Assembly (NCBI GenBank): GCA_035578175.1 | Contig: JAQMRL010000001.1 | Location: 432,091,545-432,155,544 of the forward strand | Direction of reading: 5' to 3' | DNA from: Catonia carolina | Lineage: Eukaryota; Arthropoda; Insecta; Hemiptera; Achilidae | Length of the DNA: 64,000 bases | Program-made: the position numbers and the translations under genes | In this document: positions 1 through 11,311 of the stretch, piece by piece | How the letters are laid out: every line of letters begins with the position of its first letter | Numbering within the stretch: position 1 is the stretch's first letter | Notes under the pieces: model-generated | Told to the model about the DNA's origin: nothing | Seen by the model: only the letters and a program-made list of their open reading frames with translations | Database searches by the model: none

Positions 1-95
1 AAGGCAATAGTAAATCACCTCACTCGTCGTTTTTACTTAGTAAAACCTCTAGAGGTTCAAACCACCCTTTCGGCTGTTGACCTAAACAACAAATA
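1..95 (+). repeat. Family C dispersed repeat, 3' end
   Basis: This is the 3' end of a roughly 390-bp repeat, cut by the window edge. It contains the self-complementary blocks AACCTCTAGAGGTT and TTTTTACTTAGTAAAA and ends in CCTAAACAACAA. Other copies lie near 8.3, 9.4, 10.9, 21.3, 55.7/56.2 and 59.4 kb. The constant AACAAC-like end suggests a retroposed element, but no RNA polymerase III boxes were recognised. Confidence 0.75.
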
Positions 96-1178
96 AAAAA
101 GTAAATTAATCTAGTAAATAATTTAATTGTTAGCTGAAAATGGGGTATCTTTTTTCACAAATAAATAAATTAGGCTAAATACATAAACAAATTAAAATAA
201 AATTTTATCAGGTTCCTGTATGTTAATAACAAAGTTATAAGATAATTTATTTCAACTGCCGAATGATGTTTTGATGAGTAATCTTCTTTGAGCACACTCA
301 AATCTTTGCGAAACTCAAAACTGTATTCAAAATACTGTATTAAACACTCTTAATGAGAGAACCGGGTCATCTTTAACAGCTACTCGCTCCTGCTGATCTT
401 AATTACTCCAAATGAACTTCTTCCATTTGTTTAATAACGTATTATTTACTAATACCATTGTTCATACATGCTTACAACATTGATTGTTTAAATTAATTTT
501 ATATCACATAATATTTATGAACAAAATTATTTTATTTTTACGGAGCAGAGATGTACTATTCCAACTTAAATAATTTTTATTGTAGGAATTTTATTGTAAG
601 GATTTTGTGGAACTTTAAAATTGTTTAACTTTTGTAATTCATTTTATTCTGCTTTGTTTGCATTTTAAAATATCTCTTCTCGTTACTCATGTCAATAATT
701 TTTTATTTCATTTTTTTTTAAATCGTATATGGTGATTTGTTCAAATTAAAAAAATCCCCTACTCTTATTTTGTTAAATGAATTTATCGTTAAATTTTTCT
801 TATGTTTGTTCGGTTGCATGTTCTAATGGTTCAATAATTTTACTTATTTTTGTGTTCACTCTTTGCTTTATCTACTGGGATAAATTCCTCCAAAGAAATG
901 TTTACTCTTGGTTTTTACGTCACTTATTTAATTCTTCATAAACTTAGTTTTAATTTTTTTGATATAACCTTGTTCAAATTTTCTCGTGTTATTAACGTTT
1001 TTATTTTTCATAGTTTTTTTTTATTTCTATTTAGGAAATTCACAATCTGTTGGAAACAATCAGTGAATGTGATAACACAAAATTTGGAAAAAATTAACAT
1101 GGTAAATAAACGTGAGTGGAGACACAATCCAGTGATAGAACTCCGACGTGAATAGATAAGTGTAGCATTAAGTCCAGC
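96..1178. other. AT-rich region, no feature recognised
   Basis: Nothing with conserved coding character is visible. The 101-codon frame at 850-1155 is low-complexity Phe/Leu/Ile-rich translation of T-runs and resembles nothing known to me. Confidence 0.5.
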
Positions 1179-1190
1179 ATTTAGAACACT
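1179..1190. repeat. Target-site duplication, left copy
   Basis: ATTTAGAACACT occurs here and again at 2787-2798, exactly bracketing the LINE and its (GAA)n tail. This marks a target-primed reverse-transcription insertion. Confidence 0.85.
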
Positions 1191-2787
1191 ATAAAGTTCT
1201 GAAAGACCTTTGCAAGGACCAAAGAGATAATGCAAAATTGAATGTCATTGGGAGAGAAGCCTGGAGTAAACACTATAAAAAGCTATGGTATGAAGAGGAT
1301 TCGCAACCGGAGATGAGTTTGGACTATGACACTAGAGGTCTAGATGACTTAACTGTGGAAGAAATTATAGAAGCAGTGCAAGCTTTAAAGAACAGAAAGG
1401 CCCCAGGAATGGATGGTATCAATGTTGAGTGCTGGAAGTATGGAGGTATGATGTTACATTTGAGATTACTACATCTTTTTAATAGATGTTGGAAGGAAGG
1501 CACAATACCATCTGACTGGCAGAAGGCAAAAATAATTCCAATCTTTAAGAAAGGAAATAGAGAGAACTGCGAAAATTACAGAGGAATCAGCCTACTGGAT
1601 AGCGCATATAAAATATACTCCCGCATAATTAACAACAGGTTGAAACTTATAGCAGATCATCTGATGGGCGAGGAGCAGATGGGGTTTAGAAAGGGCAGAT
1701 CAACAACGGATGCCATTTTTACATTGGACCAGATATTAGAGAAAAGAAGGGAGTATAATCTAGAAACACATGTCGCCTTCATAGATTTCGAGAAGGCATT
1801 TGATAGTCTGGTCAGGGGGAAATTATGGAGCGTGTTGTTGGAAAGAGGGTATCCATTACAGCTTATAAGGGCCATTAAGAGTTTATACCTGGCCACCAAG
1901 GTTAATATCTCAGCTGGACGACAACTGACAGAAGACATTGAAACAAATAAAGGAGTAAGACAGGGATGCTGTATATCTCCAACGCTTTTTAATATTTATC
2001 TGGACGACGCCATCAACAAATGGAAACAAGAATTTGACTTGGGGATACAGCTCGATGAAAGTGTGAGAATCAATGTAATAGCTTATGCAGATGATGTTGT
2101 CATGATTCAGGAGTCAGAGGACATGCTACAAAGAGGTATTTATCGGTTGCACTCTGTGTGCAAAGATTATAATTTGAAGATTTCTGGTCGAAAATCTAAA
2201 GTTATGGCCTTCATTGGGAAAGACCTAGTGAGATCAAAGATAGAGCTGAATGGGAGCATTCTGGAACAAGTTTCTTCCTTTAATTATTTGGGGTACGAGG
2301 TTTCTCCCATAGGTAGTTTTGATGTGGAGAATAAAGTAAACAAATTTAAGCATATTTGCGGGACAATCCACAGAACTTTAAAGAATAAGACAAGGAAGGA
2401 AACAAGACTGAAGTTCTATAAGACAATGGCAGTTCCAGTGGTGTTGTATGGGTGTGAGACCTGGGCGCTTACTAGGCGACAACAGAGTAGTTTGAGAGCT
2501 GCGGAGATGAGATTTCTCAGGGCTACAAAGGGATGCACATTAGAGGATAGGTTGAGAAGTGAGGATATACGACAGGAGTTAGGTATATACAGCTTGGAAG
2601 ATAAGATGAGAGCCTACAGGAGTAATTGGTGCATTCATTTGGAGCGCATGGGGGATCAGCGGTTTCCTCGCTTGGCTAGGTACTACAGACCCAAGGGAAA
2701 AAGAAGTGTGGGACGTCCGAGAAGAAGATGGTTTCCGGAACGGGCAGACGTGCCTAATCCTTGAAGTGAAGAAGAAGAAGAAGAAGA
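1191..2787 (+). mobile_element. 5'-truncated RTE-like non-LTR retrotransposon
   Basis: This is a LINE insertion bounded by the 12-bp duplication ATTTAGAACACT (1179-1190 and 2787-2798). It ends in a (GAA)n tail at about 2768-2787. The reading frame is already open at the left junction, so the apurinic-endonuclease half of the ORF was lost by 5' truncation, the usual fate of LINE copies. A short tandem-repeat tail in place of poly(A) is typical of RTE-type elements. The coding part is described separately. Confidence 0.85.
1238..2764 (+). CDS. Reverse transcriptase domain of RTE-like LINE (508 codons, N-terminally truncated)
   Basis: The polypeptide is a non-LTR reverse transcriptase. In order it shows KNRKAPGMDGI (about residue 52), the RT entry motif IIPIFKKGNRENCENYRGIS, the catalytic block AFIDFEKAFD, the GVRQGCCISPTLFNIYLDD block, and the active-site box YADDVVM. 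A C-terminal region follows with YGCETWALT and a basic GRPRRRW motif near the stop, seen at the C-terminus of many insect RTE-like LINE proteins. The frame is uninterrupted, so the copy is young or well preserved, but the N-terminal endonuclease is absent and it cannot be autonomous. The listed start is a TTG; the true frame continues upstream to the insertion junction at 1191. No host function is implied. Confidence 0.9.
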   Translation: MNVIGREAWSKHYKKLWYEEDSQPEMSLDYDTRGLDDLTVEEIIEAVQALKNRKAPGMDGINVECWKYGGMMLHLRLLHLFNRCWKEGTIPSDWQKAKIIPIFKKGNRENCENYRGISLLDSAYKIYSRIINNRLKLIADHLMGEEQMGFRKGRSTTDAIFTLDQILEKRREYNLETHVAFIDFEKAFDSLVRGKLWSVLLERGYPLQLIRAIKSLYLATKVNISAGRQLTEDIETNKGVRQGCCISPTLFNIYLDDAINKWKQEFDLGIQLDESVRINVIAYADDVVMIQESEDMLQRGIYRLHSVCKDYNLKISGRKSKVMAFIGKDLVRSKIELNGSILEQVSSFNYLGYEVSPIGSFDVENKVNKFKHICGTIHRTLKNKTRKETRLKFYKTMAVPVVLYGCETWALTRRQQSSLRAAEMRFLRATKGCTLEDRLRSEDIRQELGIYSLEDKMRAYRSNWCIHLERMGDQRFPRLARYYRPKGKRSVGRPRRRWFPERADVPNP

Positions 2788-2798
2788 TTTAGAACACT

Positions 2799-3599
2799 GT
2801 AATGGATAGTCAATAATTACAGTACTACGTTAATAGATGAGGTCCCAGCTCCGTCGACGTTTTAGACGTCTTACACGTTTAGACGCTTTAGACGTCTTGG
2901 ATTGTTTGGGAAAGTCTGCGTAGCCAGATTTGAGATCAATGGGTTATGGTGGTTCACAAGTTTCTTCTAAATTTTGTACATAGTTTTAAGAAAACGTCAT
3001 TTATGTAGGGTACGTTTAGGCCTGAGTGTAGCGTTTTATTGGTTACATAATAGGGGCCGTTAACTATCCTCCGTAAAAGCTTTGATTGGAAACGCTGAAT
3101 TTTTACTTCAATTTTTCTTAAATGTTCATGTATTTAAAAAAAATTTGTTTGTTCAATCTTTAGTAATGATCCACTGGGAGATATCCTTTAAAGAAATTTT
3201 GCTTTTTATTTTCACGCCTCTTGATTTTTTTCCAAAAATTTCGTTAAATTATTCATGATTATACTGTATTATATCGTTTCAGAATAAAGAATTAAAGTCA
3301 AAGAAAATTTGGGCCAACTATAAGATCTTAAAAACTTTCTTACCATGAGAATTCTAAACTTAAGGTAGACCCTGCAGAACATTTCCACAAATTTAATATA
3401 ATTTTGGTGAAACATATGACATGTGACTGATTCATGACTGATAATGACTTCCAATTCTTTGGTAAACGTAAACATTTTATTTATAGTAATCATTTAATTT
3501 TTGATCTGTTAATAGATCATATAAATGTTTAATCTATTTTATTTATCACTAACTGAAGTAACATTCATTGATATATTAGTTCTATCTCGAAACGTAGAA
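2799..3599. other. Intergenic, no gene recognised
   Basis: AT-rich sequence. A short local direct repeat, TTTAGACG(TCTTACACG)TTTAGACG, lies near 2862-2885. The 74-codon minus-strand frame at 3269-3493 has no recognisable features. Confidence 0.5.
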
Positions 3600-3654
3600 C
3601 TTGTCTTGAAACTACCGACGTAGAGCGACTTATTCTAACCATTTCCCTTTGTTG

Positions 3655-3840
3655 TTGAAAGGGAAAGATCACTTTCTTTTTCTCTTTGTCAAATGCTTCC
3701 TCGTTTTGGATGTTTGCCATCAACGTGGCAATTCTGACCTTGTTCACCGCTGTTAGTAAGATTTCTTTCAAAGGCAAAAACAAGAGGTGGTTATCATCCC
3801 CTGAAGTGCCGCGTTTAAGAGTACAGGGCACCAACGTGAA
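3655..3840 (-). pseudogene. LINE ORF C-terminal relic
   Basis: Minus-strand translation contains NKVRIATLMANIQNEEA. This is a diverged copy of the C-terminal motif (NKVxIAxxxANIxN) also found at 9645-9850 and 43575-43800. It is a short 3' remnant of an RTE-like LINE, without the RT domain. Confidence 0.6.
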
Positions 3841-4080
3841 GTGCTCAAGTTTTATACATTACGTTTCCTAAAAGCTGAATTTTATATTATCGACACAAAT
3901 ACCACAAAATTTTAAACATAGACTAACTAATATCAGAGTCTTACATCACAGAAATAAAATATATACTACCATCACAAACACAAAATCACTAAAATTAAGG
4001 CTGTAAACGGACCCCTTTATGAAAACTGATAAGTTTTTTTATATGTAAAACGTTATTACATAATAAAGCTTTTAATTATG

Positions 4081-4410
4081 TTTTTTTTTTAATTCCAAAT
4101 GTGTGTGCGTTGCAATCTGTTCAATTGAGAACAATAAGCAACCCCATCACCCACCCCAAGAGATGAGGATGATATTATGTATGACGTGTAAATGAGGTGT
4201 AGTCTTGTGCAGACTCAGGCCGACCATTTCTGAGAGAGTATGGTTAATTAAACCCTAACCATAAAAGTACACCGGTAACCACCGTCTAGCATTCAAATCC
4301 GTATAAAATTAACTATCTTTACTAGGATTTGAACCAGGAACCTTGGTCTCCGAAACTCAGCTGTTAAACAGCTGATTTTGGCGACGACTTTACCTCTAGA
4401 CCAACCCGGT
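4081..4410 (-). mobile_element. SINE-B (tRNA-derived), copy 1
   Basis: Read on the minus strand, the element begins CCGGGTTGGTCTAGAGGTAA (A-box-like) and contains the B-box-like GGTTCAAATCC. It runs through a body shared with the copies at 23531, 32331 and 61457 and ends in an A-rich tail (the T-run at 4080-4092). An arm pair AATCAGCTGTT/AACAGCTGA lies between the two boxes. Confidence 0.85.
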
Positions 4411-5069
4411 AGGTCATTTATTATGTAAAACAATAAGTTTTTTTACTTTTAATACATAACACTAATTAGGTTAAGAAACAAATAAAAATTGCATGATAAT
4501 ATTTGGAAAGTATTAAAATATCCATTGACATTAATACCTACAACTCAGACAGTTTTATTATAACTAATTTAGTAGATTTCGACTCAATAGTCTTTTTAAT
4601 TAAAGTATATTTCTTATTTGTAGCTGTTTTATTAAGGAATTCGGTTGCGGTTAAGTCGGATATGAAATGTTTTATGCTATAGGTTAATAGAGAAATTTCA
4701 TTCAAAAAGAGCATGATCAAATTTTTGTGAAGGGTTAATAATATGAAATTTAGTTGGTGGCACTGTAACTGTTCTTAAAAATTTAGATTGAAAAACCTGA
4801 ATTTTTCTGTAAAGTCACTTGAGTCATGAGTTTGCCCTTGTTTGCAACGAGGGTTAAAGGAGGAAAAGCATCAGTGCGCATGCGCGACTGCTTTAATTTC
4901 AGTACGACAAACATAACAACACATATTATACCCAGAGCATACACAGTATATCGCGGAACCTTTTGTTGGTTAACTGTACGAATATAACAGTTTGTTACCG
5001 TAAACACAAATATCGTTTTCTCGAAAACGTGGTCGAACTATTCACAGTGCTGAATGCAATGTAATAAAA
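4411..5069. other. AT-rich spacer
   Basis: No convincing gene is seen. The 60- and 74-codon minus-strand frames lack recognisable domains, splice context or repeats. Confidence 0.4.
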
Positions 5070-5320
5070 TGTTGTGAAGTTGAAGCTAAACCAAAATGCC
5101 TTTCCCTGCCTCTTAACAAAAGCCACGAACGAGTGGCTAACTACTGTGATATTTCTCTTTCCCCAATTCGAAAAATAAAGAAGGAAATTAAGGACGTGAA
5201 GAAGCTATTCTTTAACAGTTTTTTTGACACCTGGTAAAAAAAGAAAACGGTTAGGTAGATACTAGATAATGAAAACGCCGATGACAGCAATAGTAAAGAA
5301 GGCGATTCATTCGTAATTAC
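5070..5320 (+). pseudogene. Degraded transposase N-terminal (HTH) fragment
   Basis: One reading gives ...KSHERVANYCDISLSPIRKIKKEIK..., followed by a basic stretch (KKRKR) interrupted by stops. The HERVAxxxxIS...IRxIKKE pattern resembles the helix-turn-helix region in front of the DDE domain of Tc/mariner-related insect transposases. Only about 80 residues are recognisable and they are broken by a stop and a frame change. The match is from memory of the family pattern. Confidence 0.35.
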
Positions 5321-5555
5321 AGTAAATCAAACATTTCTAGTCATGTAATTAAGCTATAGGCATTACTACAGGTCATATTTATTTCTTATAAGGTTTATGA
5401 AGAAAAGATTTTCTCGGAATAAACCACAGCTTACAAAATGTATCTAACTAATGTATCTATTACCTAACTAATTTCTCATTATGTTTTTATATGTGACCTA
5501 ATTGTGTTTGTTTATGTCTTCTTTGGAAATTTTATACTACATGTATTTATTTGTA

Positions 5556-5605
5556 ACGTGGTCGCTAATGACCTCGTAGTCGATGCGACCTTAAATTAAA
5601 TAAAT
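5556..5605 (+). repeat. SINE-A-type 3' tail fragment
   Basis: GTCGCTAATGACC...GATGCGACCTTAAA matches the tail segment of the partial SINE at 32030-32166 in reverse complement (GTCGCTAATGACC...GATGCGACGTTAAA). The tRNA-like head is missing. Confidence 0.5.
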
Positions 5606-5757
5606 TAATTAAATCTATCTAAAAACTGCACGGTAGTAGAATGTACGAGTAGTGTCTCACTGTTGAGGTTGACAGCACTGCAAACATTTAACTTCCCTTC
5701 TCACAGTCCATACAAACGCAAAAGGCAATCTCGTGACTTCAGTATCTATATAACATA

Positions 5758-5799
5758 TTTTCTGTATAACATTGTGCATTAGTAATAGAAATAAAATAC

Positions 5800-5872
<73 letters not shown>

Positions 5873-5883
5873 TTTGATTTATT
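5758..5883 (+). repeat. Duplicated segment with (ATT)n microsatellite, copy 1
   Basis: TTTCTGTATAACATTGTGCA precedes a pure (ATT)n run (5800-5870), which is followed by ATTTTGATTTATTT. The same left flank, microsatellite and right flank recur at 6391-6480, so the microsatellite travelled as part of a larger repeat. Confidence 0.75.
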
Positions 5884-5911
5884 TATAGAGAAGACTATAC
5901 TCCTTCCTGAG

Positions 5912-5981
5912 TCACCCTTGCTTCGCTTTCCCGCCTAAGAGCGCCTTGCTTCGCTTGCTTCGCTTTCCCGCCTAAGAGAAG
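5912..5981 (+). repeat. Short tandem direct repeat
   Basis: CTTGCTTCGCTTTCCCGCCT occurs twice in close succession, separated by a few bases and a partial third copy of CTTGCTTCGC. Function unknown. Confidence 0.7.
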
Positions 5982-6390
5982 AAGGTCTAAGGGGAGAGAA
6001 ATTATGAACCCCTCTTGACTATCCGTGATTTTTTCACATTTTTAACAGGATTTTCAGAATTTTATTTAAATGTTAGAAATTATCTTAAAAAAATTTACAA
6101 TATTTAAAATCATTTTTTATAGTTTTGTTATATGTTGATTACATCTATTAAAATTAATAAAATAATTGAATAACTTAACAAAGTATAACATAAATAACCT
6201 ATAAACATGATTTAAAATTTTTTAAATTAATTTAATATTTTAGATCAGGTTTTTTAAATCTTTATAATAAATTTATTGAATTTCAATCAACATACAGTAT
6301 CCAGTTGCCGAATTGGTTGAGTGACTTACAAATTGATGAGTGAATTTTGATTTTTAAATTTAAATTTGTTTTTTGTTCATTTTTTTTAGT

Positions 6391-6428
6391 TTTCTGTATA
6401 ACATTGTACATTAGTAATAAAATTAAAA

Positions 6429-6461
<33 letters not shown>

Positions 6462-6480
6462 TAGTTTTGATTTATTTTCT
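6391..6480 (+). repeat. Duplicated segment with (ATT)n microsatellite, copy 2
   Basis: Same flanks as 5758-5883, with a shorter (ATT)n run at 6430-6460. Confidence 0.75.
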
Positions 6481-8302
6481 TCAAAGCCAGTTAAGAATAA
6501 GATTAATTTAATTCGGAGTTGAGAAAGGAAAACTTAAAATGGTAGGGTATACAGTATATGGTAATATTATTCACACTTGACTTTTACTATCCGTAGAGAT
6601 ACAGATACTGTCTATAGAGATACTAGATAAACTAGTAGTCTACAGTTACATTCCTATATTAACGCCACCAATTCAATTCCCTTTTATTTCCATTCCATTT
6701 ATCCTTAAAAAAGGATTTACTTGAGAGTCATTTTTTAAGTCACTCTTTGTCTTACTTAAAGTATAATAATAAATTGAATAGTATTGATTTAATTTTGTAG
6801 AATAAGTCACACCTACTTAAGATTCAATTTTTCTATTTAAAACAGAATTTTAAAAGTTTTTAAAAATTTTATCCTTTATTTTGAAACTATTTAATCTGAT
6901 TATATAAATGGGAATTTCTCAACTGATTGACTGACCGACTGACTCAATACAAATTCTCCTACTTTCATAATAGCTAAAAAGCTGAAATCTGGAGGTAATA
7001 TTTTCTTTATGGTAAGTATAAAAGTTAAACACAAACGATCTCGATATTCCACCCTTAAATGGTTGTAAAGGGTGTTCAATCGTTAAACCGATATTTCTGT
7101 TTACTAAGTTCCGGACACGCTAGGTGGCTGAAACGCCGTGAAGATGTTACTTACAGTTCTAATGACTCAATTTAAATACCCCTTAACCATTTTCAACATG
7201 TACCATAAGGGGATAAAAATGGTGTTAAACCCTTAAACCAATAGGCTATACTTGTTTTTTTATTATTTAATTTAAGAAAGGTTTTTGTTTTATTTTTATA
7301 TTAATTTAATTTATTGTAAAAAATTAAGAATAGAAAATATGTTTTTATGTTATGTGTTAATTACTGCCCAGAGTTGTATTTTTTCAGTTGTCAGTTTTAA
7401 GTAATGTGTTGTAACTATTGTTATACAACAGATTATGTATTAAAAAGTTATATTTAAAAATTAATTTTAATGTTGGAATAAATATTTTCCAGGAAAATCA
7501 CTAGTGTAATAAAAAGGGAAAAGAAATTTAACCTTTTAATCAGATAAAAGAATTTAAAAAAAGATCAAGGATCATGGGTCTAAATGGAATTTTAATCTAG
7601 ATGGTAAATGTTCACACAATTCATTTGAGATTCATGTTTAGTAGGCTATATTAAGTTTCATTCGCATTTAATCTGTTAGTTATTTAATTTCCCATAAAAA
7701 TATTTATCTTCGGATTTAATTTTTTCAGGAGAAAATCATGAGTTTTAAGGAAAAATAAAAGTTATGTATTATCAACGGGAAAAAAGAGCGTAGGTGAAAT
7801 CTTGAATTAATTACTTTAATATAAAAACAAAATTACGTTAGAACTCTGCTCCTGGTTAGCAAACAAAGATGTAATTAAAGAATAGCTTTTTACCTAATTA
7901 TGTACGACGTCTTTGTCTTCAAAAGAAAGAATAAACCTCGACACAATATTTTTAAACAGTTTCATTTAGATTTTAATTTAATACTTGTGTTTTGTAATTT
8001 GACTCGCATAAATTTTGTTAATGAGAAAGTGAATTCGGGTTTTCTGAAGGGAAAATTAAAACTTCATTAAAAATATCATTAAAATAAAAATTAACTTACT
8101 TAAAGTTTAGAGTATGTCCTAAGGCTTGTCGCTGTTATTTCGTTTAACAGTCTTCTCTAGATTTCAGGTTATTAACAGGCTTAATAGCGTTCTTGTTCCT
8201 GTCGACAACTTAAATTATTATTGATTAAAATTTATCTACTATTGACAGATATTCAAGCGGCTCTATGCAATCTGAGCTGTACCATAAATAACATAAAAAT
8301 GT
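6481..8302. other. AT-rich intergenic region
   Basis: No gene, RNA or structured repeat was recognised. There are many A/T homopolymer runs and a few TAGGCTA motifs. Confidence 0.5.
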
Positions 8303-8494
8303 GTTGTTGTTTAGGTCAACAGCTGAATAGCTGGTTTGAATCTTTTGAGGTTTCACTAAGTGAAAACGAGGAGTTAGGTGGTTTACTATTGCCTTCCTCA
8401 CTGAGTTGAAAGAGTATGCTTATCAGCATGCCATGCCCTCCAAAAAGCACTCACATTCCACCCTGTATATTACACCCCTCTTCATTCATCACAG
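8303..8494 (-). repeat. Family C repeat, 3' half
   Basis: Reverse complement of the family C consensus, from the ACAACAAC tail to the CTGTGATGAATGAAG block. The 5' half is absent. The 62-codon plus-strand frame here is antisense to the repeat and not a gene. Confidence 0.75.
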
Positions 8495-9394
8495 TGTACA
8501 AATGCGCAAGGTGATATTAACCATGTGTTTATAACCTGACTGCTATTGATAATTATGTAAACATTTATAATTAAATTCTTACATTTTGTAAATCATTAAA
8601 GTGGCTAATTATAATTAAAATCTTATTTCTAAATTATTAAATCAATTAACTTAATAATCTCAGCTAATAATTAAAAATCAAGTGTTTATTTAGTGATGGA
8701 AGTTTTTATGTTTAAATGAATCAAAAGAGTGTTTATAAGTTACAAAAACATTTATTAAAATTTTAAAATAAAGAAATAATATAAATAAATATCTACGCAG
8801 ATCATCAAATAAGTTTAAAATACATATTTACAACACAAATTTATATTTTATTTGAAAGTTTTAAAAATTATCAAACAAAAAGTAATTAATATAAGCGAAT
8901 GCATATTTGATTTGGTGTGCTGTTGACCGGGGCAGTTTGAAGAGAATGGTTGTGTTTATGTACGGTTTATGGAATGTGTTAAGTAAATATAAAGTATAAT
9001 TGTTTTATAATTCATAGTATAAAGTCACAGACAGACCAATGAAATAAAATTGAAGTGAAAGAACATTAATTAATTGAAATACGGCAAGAAATATATTAAA
9101 TACCAATGCAACACTGAACGAAACTCTTAAGCAAGCGACGGACTTTTGAAACGATACGAATATAATAAACCGGTAAACTATTAAATATTAATTCAATAAT
9201 AACTGAGATACACTATATAAAATATATTTAATAATAATAAATAATATCTAAAATATTCTAAATTTCATTTTTTTTAAAAAGCCAGTCAGATTTAATTAAA
9301 ATTGTATTTAAAACCGATGTTCTTTTGTTTTTTATTTTGATTGTCATTTGTTTTTATGTAACAAATAAGTTAAAATTAAAAATATTAAATATTA
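8495..9394. other. AT-rich intergenic region
   Basis: Nothing recognised; poly-A/T rich with no open frame of interest. Confidence 0.5.
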
Positions 9395-9609
9395 CAACAG
9401 GGTCTGTCTGTATAGTGAAATTCATTACTCTCAGAGGAGATAACTGAGACTAGTGTCTTTTACACCTCTACCTCTTCTGTTCTTAAATAGTTCAGCCATA
9501 TTTTATTAATTGGCTGATTATTTGATAAGAAACAGAACTATTATTTGTAGCCCTGGAATCAACAGATCGAGTCCAATTAATTTAATACTCCACCTGCCCG
9601 TTATGGGCA
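9395..9609 (-). repeat. Family C repeat, 5' half
   Basis: Contains the GTCTGxCTGTATA...AGGAGATAACT...CTCTACCTCTTCTGTTCTTAAAT...CCACCTGCCCGTTATGGGCA blocks of the family, on the minus strand. Only the 5' half of the consensus is present. Confidence 0.75.
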
Positions 9610-9644
9610 AACCTAAAAATGTACTATTCAATACAACATCGAAA

Positions 9645-9850
9645 TACAACAAATTTTCTTCTTCAGGGTCCTATCCATTTCGAATGTTGGCGAAAATTAT
9701 AGCAATTCTTATTTTGTTCGTTGCATTACGAAATAGCTCATCCGAGCTCTTCCCTAACAAAGTTCTCAGATTTCGAAGCCACAACACCATTTTTCTGCTA
9801 CGTTCACGCTTTCTGTATATTTTCCCTCCAGAATGCTTGTAGTAACAAAT
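9645..9850 (-). pseudogene. LINE ORF C-terminal relic with GAAGAA tail
   Basis: The reverse complement reads GTGTTGTGGCTTCGAAATCTGAGAACTT... and encodes NKIRIAIIFANIRNG, followed by CTGAAGAAGAAAA. It aligns with the plus-strand copy at 43575-43800 and is a 5'-truncated RTE-like LINE end. Confidence 0.65.
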
Positions 9851-10006
9851 ATCGTCTATTATTCCGCATGATATGTCTAAAATATGAATACAACAAACAC
9901 AAAAATAAAAATACTGCGATTACTGGAACAAATTATTAATACAAAATTGCGTTTTGTAATAATCATTTATTGGCGCAAAATTTCATTAGGACGAGAACTA
10001 TAAAGT

Positions 10007-10902
10007 TGTACCTGTCTCTTGCTCTATATGAATATATAAGAAGGAAAGTATATTTTTTTCATGATGATTTTTCAAAATTGAGTTTTCACTGGAAGTACAC
10101 GTTTTCAGGCCACCTGAACCCAAAAAAAATTGCTTTTATTGATCGGTTTGTTTATGGGTGCCTGTGTACGAACGAAACATCTCAAAAAAAGAACGCAAGT
10201 TAAGTCATATAAGGAGATTCGACCCGTTCATTTTCATCAAAATCGGTCAACCGGAAGTAGTAATTTACTCGTGTAATTTCTATATTTTTTCAATTGTCTT
10301 AAAAAACGGCTCGTACGATTTTTTTCTTTTAATTAGCTCATTTACTACATGTTTTCTGCTCTACAACATAAAGTAAGCGGCACGTCAACTGAAATTGTAC
10401 TTTCGTGGTTAAAAATGTTTTTTTTAAGATTGCTGCCTTAATATGGATTTTAGGGCAAAAATGTACTATATAATTAAAATTGTAGGAAGTTACAAAAGCT
10501 AAAACGTTTTATTTTAAGCGTTTTTTACAACGCTTTTTAGTTTAAGTAATGACAGTTTAGCGTCAATTAATGATTTTCTGTATCATGCTCATCAATATTT
10601 ATAGAAATGGGGTTTCTAAGATTCCGCCATTAATATGGATTTACGACAAAAGTGTAGGCCTACACAATAGGCAAATTTATAGGAAATAAACAAATCTACA
10701 ACTTTTATTTCAAGGATTTTATTCTACAGTGTCAATTAGTGATTTTCGTATTTTTAAGTTCTTCAGAGGTTGATTTTCATTTTGCGTCATTCAGTCAAAA
10801 TTGTTTTTCATTTTACATTGTTTATTAATGAACATAGGTTATGTTTTTCACTATTTACATTTGTAAGACAAAGTTTTATGAGTCTTTCACACCAGATTTT
10901 TT
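10007..10902 (+). mobile_element. HEL element (Helentron/DINE-1-like), old diverged copy
   Basis: A diverged full-length relative of the elements at 29841, 31050, 38211 and 53840. It starts CTGTCTCTTGCTCTATATGA and carries the AATCGGTCAACCGGAAGTAG block. It ends AGTCTTTCACACCAGATTTTTT. The TG-rich central tract is degraded to GGTGCCTGTGTACG. Small frames inside it are translation noise. Confidence 0.7.
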
Positions 10903-10915
10903 ATAGAAAAGTTGT

Positions 10916-11311
10916 TATTGTTGTTTAGGTCATCAGCCGAAAAGCTGGTTTGAACCTGTAGAGGTTTTACTAAGTAAAACGAGGAGTGAGGTGGTTTACC
11001 AAATGGCTTCCTCACTGAGTGGAAAAGTACGCTTATCAGCATGCCGGGCCCTCTGAAAAGCACATATTTTCCACTCTGCAAATGACACCTTCACTTCATT
11101 CACCACAGGGTCTGGCTGTATAATAAAATTCATTACTTTCAGAGGAGATAACTTTGATTAGTGTCTTTTACACCTCTACCTCTTCTGTTCTTAAATGATT
11201 CAGTCATTTAATTGGCTGACTATGTGATAAGAAACAGAACTATTTATTTTAGCCCTGCAACGAACAGATTGAGAGTTAATAATTTGACACTCCACCTGTC
11301 TGTTATGGGCA
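10916..11311 (-). repeat. Family C repeat, near full length
   Basis: A complete minus-strand copy, from TTGTTTAGGTCATCAGCCGA to CTGTTATGGGCAG. It lies directly after the HEL element. Conserved palindromic blocks are AGCCGAAAAGCT and TTTTACTAAGTAAAA. Confidence 0.85.

Noticed and set aside
850..1155. 101-codon plus-strand frame
   Set aside because: Low-complexity Phe/Leu/Ile translation of T-rich DNA, no conserved motif, no splice or promoter support.
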